Part shown: positions 7,297-14,900 of the stretch, piece after piece
Numbering within the stretch: position 1 is the stretch's first letter
How the letters are laid out: every line of letters begins with the position of its first letter
NCBI GenBank assembly: GCA_002496845.1
Contig: DALQ01000049.1
Location: forward strand, 651 to 17,337
DNA length: 16,687 bases
Direction: 5' to 3'
Source: Euryarchaeota archaeon UBA495
GTDB taxonomy: Archaea > Thermoplasmatota > Poseidoniia > Poseidoniales > Poseidoniaceae
The notes under the pieces: model-generated
The model's database searches: none
The model's input: the letters and a program-made list of their open reading frames with translations, nothing else
Told to the model about the DNA's origin: nothing
Translations under genes and position numbers: made by a program

Positions 7297-8316
7297 TCAT
7301 TCTTCCTCGTCTTGGCTGGTCACTTCGACCAGAAGGTTGCCAACGACGAGCAGTCCCCCGCCCACGAGGATCCACGGCGTCCATCCCACCAAGCCAAGCA
7401 GGAGCCCGTACAAGGTCGCCCACACCGGCTCGAGGGTGTAGATGATGGCCGCCCTGACCGGTTCCATATGACGTTGGTAGAGGTTGAGGATGCCCAAGGC
7501 CACGAGTGACCCAAACAGTCCAAGGCAAATCAGCGGGAGAAGGACCCCGTCGACTCGGAGCACCCCGACAAGATCCGAGGCCCCAGCAGAATCGCGGGTC
7601 GAAACCAGGGCCAAGGCCATGGCGAGAACCGCGACGGCCACGAAGGAGGTGAAGGTCAACGCCATGGGATCCATCCGCGTGGTGTACCGCTGCGTGAGGA
7701 GGATATGGACGGCAAAACACACGGCGCAGAAGACGGTGATGACCTCAGCCCAACCCCACGTCAAATGCGGAGGACCTTCGATGAAGCCAGCACCGAGGGT
7801 CGCAAGGAAGACGCCAAACCAAAGCAATTTGGATGGCCTTCCTTCGCCGAAAAGATTGGACAGCAGGGCGGTGCTGACCACGTACAGCGAGGTCAAGAAG
7901 GCGGAAGTCGAGGGTTCAAGTTCCCCCAAAGCGGTCATCTGTGCCAAGAATCCGGCCAGAAGGGCAAGCCCAAGGGCAAGGCCGGCCTTCCACACCTCCG
8001 GGTCGCCAAGGTGGCGGCGGACGGACGGAAACAGCGGTAGCACCGCAGCGGCCAAGGCAAAGCGCGACGAGATGAGGAAGGCCACAACGGCCGTGGTGCC
8101 GATGCGTTCCAAATCCGTCTCCAGCGCGAGCATAATCTCGCGCATCCAGATGAAGGTCGCACCCCATACGAGGGTGACCAGCAACAGCATCCACGTCGCC
8201 CGGCGGCGCACGGCTGACGTGGGGTCCACGCGCGTTTGAGTTGGGCCGAGGGTGTGAACGTTCCGCGCCAGCGGAAGGACCAACCTCAAGGAATGCCGGC
8301 CATGCCCATTGCTCAT
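7297..8316 (-). CDS. EamA/DMT-family transporter
   Basis: This 339-residue membrane protein of the drug/metabolite transporter superfamily has two tandem EamA repeats and about ten hydrophobic helices. Family members export amino acids or other metabolites, or import nucleotide sugars and similar compounds; the substrate cannot be read here. The first helix (TLVWGATFIWMRE, about residues 48-60) is typical. The first repeat has ELEPSTSAFLTSLYVVSTALLSN and the second has EPVRAAIIYTLEPVWATLYG, each with the conserved Pro before the helix. The protein ends in an acidic tail (QDEEE). The frame is open upstream to 8610, but that part is antisense to the next gene and Pro/Arg-rich, so I reject it. 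ATG 8316 is the first plausible start. A GTG at 8229 would place helix 1 nearer the N-terminus as usual and would free the divergent junction. The PLP-enzyme gene follows after 7 bases. Confidence 0.85.
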   Translation of the reverse strand: MSNGHGRHSLRLVLPLARNVHTLGPTQTRVDPTSAVRRRATWMLLLVTLVWGATFIWMREIMLALETDLERIGTTAVVAFLISSRFALAAAVLPLFPSVRRHLGDPEVWKAGLALGLALLAGFLAQMTALGELEPSTSAFLTSLYVVSTALLSNLFGEGRPSKLLWFGVFLATLGAGFIEGPPHLTWGWAEVITVFCAVCFAVHILLTQRYTTRMDPMALTFTSFVAVAVLAMALALVSTRDSAGASDLVGVLRVDGVLLPLICLGLFGSLVALGILNLYQRHMEPVRAAIIYTLEPVWATLYGLLLGLVGWTPWILVGGGLLVVGNLLVEVTSQDEEE

Positions 8317-9670
8317 GCGCTCGTGGGAAGGTCCAATCGAAACCGGGCCATTGCCCGATGACGGGGCCGCGTTTGACGCCATTGTGGTCGGCGGAGGCCC
8401 TGGTGGTTCGGCCGCTGCTGGATACCTCGCGATGAAAGGGCAGCGCGTGCTGCTCATCGAAAAGGGCGTCTGGCCGCGTGACAAGGTCTGTGGCGACGCC
8501 GTCGGCGGCAAATCCCTCTCCCACGTGGCAGCCCTTGGCGTCAAGCCGCGCTTGGAAGCCACGCCCCACTTCCGCGTGACGGGCATCATGTTCTCGAGCC
8601 CAAAAGGCAACAGTGTCAGAGTCCCGCTTCCCGAGGAAGACGTGGAACGCTTGGAAGCAGGATACGCCCTTCCCCGCGCACAATTCGATCACCTCATGTT
8701 CGAGCGAGCGACGGAACTTGTGCTCGAAGCCGGCGGCGCCGTCGTGCAAGGCGCCGACGTACGGACCGTGCTGTTCGACGACGGCCAAGGCGGGGAGGAC
8801 CCCGGCGCTGGCACCGGCGAGGCGCGCTCAGTTCGTGCCGTCGAAGTCCGCGTTGGCGGCCGAAAGGGGGAGATCTACACTTGGCACAGCAGCGAAGTCG
8901 TCGGAGCAGCAGGCTACCGTTGCCCGGTGGCAGCGGCTTTGGTGGAGGAAACCCACGGTGAGACGTTGGTCGACCGCATGCACTACTGTGCGGGATACCG
9001 CGAGTATTGGCAAAACGTCGAGGGATGCGGGCCTGACGTCGGTGACATCGAGATTCACTTTGTTGACTCCATTATCCCCGGATACTTCTGGCTCTTCCCC
9101 GTCTCAGAAGGGGTCGTCAACGTCGGTATCGGGATGGTCGTCGGTTTGATGGACAAGCAGAAGAAGAAGTTGAGAGCACTACAAGCAGACGTGATCGCAA
9201 ACCATCCACTGTTCAAAGAGAGATTTGCAAATGCGACGATGATCCGGGGCAGCAACAAGGGGTGGCAACTGCCCTTTGGTTCACCCCGCAAGAAGGAGTC
9301 CCGGCAACCACGGCGCTCAGCGGGCTGCGGCATCCGCCTCGTCGGCGATGCGGCAAGCCTCGTTGACCCCTTCTCAGGAGAAGGTGTGGGCAATGCACTT
9401 GTCACGGGCGAAATGGCCGCACGGCACATCGTCGAGGGCCTGACACCCGAAGCCTACATGGAAGAAATGTGGGCCATGCTCGGGCCCGAATTGACGAACT
9501 CCTACCGGATGCAGAAACTGTCGCGCCGGGCCTGGTTGCTCAATTGGTTCGTCGCCAAGGCGAGCCGCAAGCCAGCCTTGCAGGAGATGATGACCGAGAT
9601 GATCGCCAGCAAAGAGGCGCAGGAGAACCTGCATTCACCCCTCTTCATGGCGAGGACCCTTCTCTTCTGA
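8315..9670 (+). CDS. Geranylgeranyl reductase family flavoprotein
   Basis: This FAD-dependent oxidoreductase belongs to the geranylgeranyl reductase family, which in archaea saturates the isoprenoid chains of membrane lipids. Numbered from the ATG at 8315 (451 residues): the dinucleotide-binding motif DAIVVGGGPGGSAAAGYLA is at 21-39; GVWPRDKVCGDAVGG carries the family's conserved Cys; the substrate-site signature PGYFWLFP is at 255-262; and the second FAD motif GDAASLVDPFSGEG starts at 344. All are in order and the length is normal. The usual Asp-Gly of the middle motif reads GAAG (197-200). A Gly/Asp/Glu-rich loop around 150-170 looks like an insertion. TTG 8309 is a less likely start. The gene is divergent from the EamA gene and its stop abuts that of the convergent RND gene. 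Quinone or plant-type prenyl reductases are related alternatives, but lipid saturation fits an archaeon best. Confidence 0.9.
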   Translation: MRSWEGPIETGPLPDDGAAFDAIVVGGGPGGSAAAGYLAMKGQRVLLIEKGVWPRDKVCGDAVGGKSLSHVAALGVKPRLEATPHFRVTGIMFSSPKGNSVRVPLPEEDVERLEAGYALPRAQFDHLMFERATELVLEAGGAVVQGADVRTVLFDDGQGGEDPGAGTGEARSVRAVEVRVGGRKGEIYTWHSSEVVGAAGYRCPVAAALVEETHGETLVDRMHYCAGYREYWQNVEGCGPDVGDIEIHFVDSIIPGYFWLFPVSEGVVNVGIGMVVGLMDKQKKKLRALQADVIANHPLFKERFANATMIRGSNKGWQLPFGSPRKKESRQPRRSAGCGIRLVGDAASLVDPFSGEGVGNALVTGEMAARHIVEGLTPEAYMEEMWAMLGPELTNSYRMQKLSRRAWLLNWFVAKASRKPALQEMMTEMIASKEAQENLHSPLFMARTLLF

Positions 9671-9673
9671 TCA
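9668..9673. other. Abutting convergent stop codons (TGATCA)
   Basis: The stop TGA of the geranylgeranyl-reductase-like gene (9668-9670) is followed directly by TCA (9671-9673), the complement of the RND permease stop TGA. The two genes therefore meet with no spacer and no room for a separate terminator; transcripts must end inside the opposite gene. Confidence 0.9.
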
Positions 9674-11929
9674 GGCTTCTTCATCGCTGAAGGCTGGTCT
9701 GACCCGCACCGGGACGCGCGCCAGAATGGCCGCCAACATGACGGAAATCAGCACGGAGATGGCCAGCAATTGCCCGGTGTCTTGGGCCGGTGGGTAGCGG
9801 CTCAAGCCCACCACCGCAAACACAGAAACCGACGAAAATGCGGCCCCCCAACGCGCGAAGGCGTCTCTTGACGTGCTGCGATGGCCGGCGCTGGCGTGCG
9901 CCAGGTAATCGGCGGCAAAGCCCATGCCAAGAAGGACGGCTGGGGCGGTGTTGACGCCACGGCCGCCCATATGGCTGGCTAATCCGTCCACCGCAATTCC
10001 GACCGCAACGGTGCCAACCGCGATGCGCAGCGCTTGGTGCCGCGACCCGGACACCATGCCCGCCAAAACGAACACGGCAACACCTGCGGCCAAAACCTGC
10101 ACGACCCTCGTGGCTTCGAAGGCCTTGGCCAAGGCGATGCCAACCACGAGGTCCCCGCCAATGACGCCGGTCAGGTCGTTGTGCTCCATGAGTTCGGTCA
10201 CGTCCTGCTGAAAGAGGTGTGCGCCGTCGGCGTCCTCGCCGTCGATGATGGCAATCAGGTGAACGCCCGTCATGTCTCCATCCATGCGAAGGACGGAATC
10301 GTCGAGCAAGAGTGGCCCGCGGTGCCGGGCGTACCAGGTGGCCATGGTGTCGTTGTCGTACGGATCGTCATTTGGGATTCCGAGGAGCAGGGGTTGACGC
10401 GCTGTGCCCGTGTCGTAAGCGATGAGGGTCGGGTGCTGGGAGAGTTGCGTGGTAAAGTCGAACAGCCGATGGGGATCGTCTCCGCCTTCGGCATCAACCA
10501 AGATCTGAACCAAGGTGCTTGAGGAAATCATGTAGGTGCCGCGCAGGTCGTCCAATTCATCCAACGAAGGGTCGTCCTCGGGCAGGAACTGATCGATGTC
10601 GAGAACTTCCACGCCCGGCGGTGAGGTGACGGCAACCCCTGCCAAGAGCACCAAGGCCACCGGCCAAAGCCATGCGGTGGGTGCGAACCTGAGGTGCGAG
10701 GTTTGTGCTGGTGGGCGCGGCGGCGCGCGCCTGGTGGCAAGATAGACGCCCTCCATCACGTACCTGGTCACGAACCAGTCCAGGAAAATCCCGATGATCA
10801 TCACCAAGGCCAAGCCCCGTTGAGCCCGGATGGGAGAAAAGAGCGCAAGGGACACTGCTCCGATGGTGGTGACCATGGCCACGAGAAGCAGGCGGCGGAC
10901 CTCGGCCTTCGATCGCGATGAAACGCTGTACCAGAAGGCCCCGTCCACCGCCACAGCCATGATGATTGGAATGGCGATGGCGTCGATGACGGTGAACCGG
11001 TGTCCAAACAAGGTCAGAAGACCGAGTTCGGCTGCCACGACCAAACCAACCGATCCAAGCGTTTTGGCCACCGTCATGGGACGGCGGAGCACGAACAGCA
11101 GAATGGTGGTCAACAACGCTGCTGCAACAGGCAGCACGATCGAAAGGTCGTCTTTTGCGATCTCTTCGGACTCTTTGAACAGCATGTTGACGCCGGCCGG
11201 CTCGAACGTGTACGGCGTGGCGGCCGAAACCTTGTCCGCCCACCGTTGAAGTTCAAGCCAATCTGTGGGCGGTTCTTCGGAATCCATCCAGACCATCCAA
11301 AGCAATTCGTTGGCGTTCGGGGGAACAGTGGGGGACGCGCCCGCGAAAGCGGGGCACGCGACGCCCATGTTGCTCCCTTTGGGCAGCAAGAGAAGGCTTG
11401 CTTCGAGGGCACGTTGTTCCTCCACAGTCGCGTCATCCGCACACCAACCCTCCTCCATTGGGGGTTGCAACACCTCAGACCATGTGTCCGCTTCGACCAT
11501 CGAACGGTTTTGAGAATCAAAGGCCATCGACCATCGTGCGAAGGGGGTCTCCAGTCGCTCAATCCACGTATGCTCGACGTCGAAGGCGTATGCGCCTTCT
11601 CCCTGAAGAACCCCGGACTCGATATCCATGAGGGCGTGAACGCGGGACAGGTTGGTCGTCAAGGGCCCTGCATCGTCATGACGAACACGGACGATGAGAA
11701 AGCCGGACAACCCTTCCGACGTCGCTTCTTCTGCAAGGCGATCCCTGGCAGGATCATCAAACAGAGCCGCAGTGTCCATCGAGGACTCGGGCGGAATCAC
11801 GAGCAGTGGCAGGCAAAGCACCGCGAGCACGGTCAGCACAATGGCTTGGCCGCGGCGATCGAGTTCCTCTGGCAAGGCCCATGGGGGGCGCACGTTACGG
11901 TGAACCGCCTCACCGGTCTTCAACGCCAC
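9671..11929 (-). CDS. RND/MMPL-family membrane permease
   Basis: This protein has the duplicated RND/MMPL architecture: one helix, a large external loop, five helices, then the same again. From the GTG at 11929 (752 residues): TM1 is at 29-45, loop 1 at 46-262, TM2-6 at about 263-397, TM7 at 420-437, loop 2 at 438-607, and TM8-12 follow to the C-terminus. TM4 contains MAVAVDGAFWY (Asp329) and TM10 contains LLGMGFAADYLAH (Asp674-Tyr675). These equal the proton-relay Asp-Tyr pairs of MmpL3, though the first pair has lost its Tyr. Loop 1 has a possible disulfide (Cys163/Cys192). Such proteins use proton flow to move lipids, lipopeptides or other hydrophobic molecules; the cargo here is unknown. 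GTG 11929 overlaps the end of the surface-protein gene by 10 bases; GTG 11968 and GTG 11893 are alternatives. Translational coupling to the surface protein is likely. Confidence 0.85.
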   Translation of the reverse strand: MALKTGEAVHRNVRPPWALPEELDRRGQAIVLTVLAVLCLPLLVIPPESSMDTAALFDDPARDRLAEEATSEGLSGFLIVRVRHDDAGPLTTNLSRVHALMDIESGVLQGEGAYAFDVEHTWIERLETPFARWSMAFDSQNRSMVEADTWSEVLQPPMEEGWCADDATVEEQRALEASLLLLPKGSNMGVACPAFAGASPTVPPNANELLWMVWMDSEEPPTDWLELQRWADKVSAATPYTFEPAGVNMLFKESEEIAKDDLSIVLPVAAALLTTILLFVLRRPMTVAKTLGSVGLVVAAELGLLTLFGHRFTVIDAIAIPIIMAVAVDGAFWYSVSSRSKAEVRRLLLVAMVTTIGAVSLALFSPIRAQRGLALVMIIGIFLDWFVTRYVMEGVYLATRRAPPRPPAQTSHLRFAPTAWLWPVALVLLAGVAVTSPPGVEVLDIDQFLPEDDPSLDELDDLRGTYMISSSTLVQILVDAEGGDDPHRLFDFTTQLSQHPTLIAYDTGTARQPLLLGIPNDDPYDNDTMATWYARHRGPLLLDDSVLRMDGDMTGVHLIAIIDGEDADGAHLFQQDVTELMEHNDLTGVIGGDLVVGIALAKAFEATRVVQVLAAGVAVFVLAGMVSGSRHQALRIAVGTVAVGIAVDGLASHMGGRGVNTAPAVLLGMGFAADYLAHASAGHRSTSRDAFARWGAAFSSVSVFAVVGLSRYPPAQDTGQLLAISVLISVMLAAILARVPVRVRPAFSDEEA

Positions 11930-14900
11930 TCTGTCCACTCGCCGGTGCCGGGGTCTCTGTAGTACCACTGCTCCGAGCCGGCAGGGTACTCCAGACCTTC
12001 GTATCCGTCGTACATCTGCCCTGTGGCCGACCTCGGAGGTTTGGAAGGCGGGCTGGCGCTCACGCTAGCGGCCAATTCGTTGAACAGGGCTTCCTCAATA
12101 GCGAAGTCTTTGTCGATGACCGGTTCCGAATCGCGGCCACGAAGCAGCAACACGACCACGAAGATGGCCACGATGAGTGCGCCCGCGGCGCTGGCCGCGA
12201 CCAGGACCGTTGAAGACAAACCTGCGCCTGATGTGTCGGGTTCTTCGGTGGCGTCGTTTACGTCGTCCTCGGCACATCCTGTCGTATCGGGGTACTCGAG
12301 GCAATATGCTTCGACGGTCATGTCGGCGGCGCAGGCGAGGCATTGTGCGTTCACCGCTTCACAGCACGCGATTGGGTCTTCGCCTGTGGGACGGTCGTCC
12401 GTACCGTCAAGTGCGTCACAAATACCGTCGCTGTCCACGTCAGAAGGCACGGAAGTAGCGAGGAGTGGGTCTGATCCACAATCGATTTCCTGTTCGTCGA
12501 AAACCCCGTCGCCGTCGTCGTCGTTGTCCCGGTTGTTGCCCACGGCGTCATCGTCCGTGTCCACCCACTCTGTAGCGTCGGCGGGGAATGCGTCGCCGCC
12601 GGTGCAAATGGACGGTATGCTGCTGGGACCGTCACAGTATCCGTCGTTGTCCGAATCCGGCCACAGAGGGTCGGTTGCGGGCGTCCCGGTCAATTCCATG
12701 AGGTCTGAACGCCCGTCGCCGTCATCATCGCTGTCGGCGTTGTTACCGATTCCATCGCCGTCCGTGTCGTCCCACTCTTGTGGGTCGTCTGGGAAGGCAT
12801 CGATGGTGTCGCCCACCCCATCACCGTCTCGGTCGCCAGGCAACCCTCCGTCGATGCCGTCATCCTCGACTGAAAGGTTCAGCTCGGCGGGATGATACAG
12901 GCCGCCTGAAACCCGAACGGTGATGTTTCCTTGGGGAATGGCGAAAGACGCTTGGCCGTTGACATCGCTCAGCAGGCTCGACAGCGTCATGTTGTCTTTC
13001 ACGAGGGTGACCGACAGCCCTTCGACAGGCTGGTTCGATTCATCGGTGACGGTCAGAAGCACCACGTCGCCTGGAGCAGGATCGCTCGGGGTGAACACCA
13101 GCGTGAGGTTTTGCATCTGGGGCGGTTCGGGGTTTGGAACGGAGAGCACCGTGCTGACGGCGGACACCAAGGTTGCGCCAGAGCCAGAGCCTTGTTGAGC
13201 CACGCCGATGACCGTGTATTCTGATATCGGTGAAGACAGGGCAGGGAGCGCCAAATCGGCGCTCGAACCTTGTCCCCATGCAACGGTGCTGAACCGGCTG
13301 GCATAGGTGTCAAGGAAGTCGATCACGTTGTCGGCTTGTTGCTCTTGGTCGAGGTCGTTATCGCAGACCCCATTCCACTCACGCTCCTCCCACTCTTCGC
13401 CGTTGTACTCGATGGTAAACGAGGAATCGTACGACGTGCTGGAGGAGAAACGGTACGGGGCATGCGCGTGGGAGAGGTCGTACCTCACCATGGCATATTG
13501 ACCGTCATGGGTGGCGCTTTCGGTCCAATTCACCTCAGCACCCGTCGACTCATCGATCAAGGTTGCTCCAGCCAGGTCTGGCGCGGGCAGGCCAGAGTCG
13601 TACCAAGTGTCATCCGAGTAGTGATGCACGGTGGCTTCTAAGACATGATATTCCGATTGATTTTCATCGTCCCATTCGGGGTACGCATACCAACTGATTT
13701 CTTCGCAGACGTTGGTCAGGTCGGACTCGATGCCGGCCCAATCGACTTCGGGCCGGACCGCCTCGGTCATCAGCAATTCTGAGACGGTGGACGTGTCGAT
13801 TACCGCTGGATCGAAGCCTTGGCTTGGGGACGCTACGGCGAGGATCCGCGTTGCCGCTTCAAGGTCCTCATGCAGGGCAACGTTCGTGATTTGACCGGGG
13901 CCAAGCGACCCCGTCAGGTTGAGTTCCTCTGGATTCACCACGATCAGACCGAAGTGCATGGCCGCGGGGGTCAACGGGTCGCTCATCCCTTCCTCTTCGG
14001 CGCTGGACGGTCCCATCATGACACCAATCAACGATAGCGGTGCCGTGTGATTCAAGAGCAGGCTCCGCGAAGATTCTCCCGCATTGAAGGTCATCTCGTG
14101 CATCTCTGCTTCCCCTGAGAAGTTCACATCTGGGAAAACCTCGGAGAAATCGAGGGGCATGTGCCCGACTACGGCGTGATGTGGGCCGCTCTCAAGTCCT
14201 GAAGCAACCACTTGGACGCTCTGGCTGATGCCGCTCACGTTGGCCGCGTACACAGGGAGCCCGGCAAAGTGGTCGATGATGTCCATGCCAGACAAGCCGA
14301 CGGTAGCGGTGGTGGCCATCGCGATGTTGAAGCCGATTCCAGTTCGGGTGACGCCCGTCAAGGCATCTGTGTGTGAGGCTTGGACGATGTTCACGTACGC
14401 ACCGGTATGCGGGGGCATCGCCGTGAGGGTCACAGTGCCTTGAGCGTTGGACGTGAGGACCTGTTGGTCAAGCACCTCAAACGGCCCATCGCTGATGAAG
14501 CGGTCGATGATGGCCGGGCTTGGGGTGCTGGATTGCTGCTCGCCTTTGAGTTGGCAGTAGCGGTGATCTTCGTACGGTTGATGATACGACGTGTGGTGCT
14601 CTTCGCCGTCGTCGCCCGTCAGAATGCCGGCGTCCTCATCGAAGGTGAAGCTCAAATCGTTCACGTGGCCGTGCTCCGTGGTGTATTGCACGGTCACGAG
14701 GTGTTCGGTGGTGCCGTCGGAGGTATCGTAGGAGTAGGACTCGCTCCCGGAATCCATCGGCGCCGTGGAAGAGAAACTGCTGCCGTCGCCGTAGTCGATG
14801 TCCACCTGATCCAGGCTGGCGTAGGGGTAGGGCGTGCCGTCCTCGCTGCGGAAGCTGCCATAGGTCCACTCAATGTTGAGTTCTCCCTGAGACCACATTT

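Noticed and set aside
6156..7445. 429-codon plus-strand frame opposite the PLP enzyme
   Set aside because: It is antisense to a clear trans-sulfuration enzyme, has no recognisable motif and shows a typical GC-driven shadow composition.
8317..8610. N-terminal extension of the EamA transporter frame
   Set aside because: It is Pro/Ser/Arg-rich, antisense to the FAD-binding region of the reductase, and precedes the normal family N-terminus.
10034..10522. Plus-strand frames opposite the RND permease (also 11000-11962)
   Set aside because: They are shadows of the permease gene, which has a complete RND layout of helices and loops.
12394..12834. Possible CRISPR or satellite array from repeated gtcgccgtcgtc units
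   Set aside because: Units are imperfect, lack regular spacers and are fully explained by coding for DxDxDG calcium loops.
12023..12895. Ser/Pro-rich plus-strand frame opposite the Ca2+ repeats
   Set aside because: It is the antisense translation of Asp-rich GAC/GAT repeats, which yields Ser/Pro/Val low complexity.
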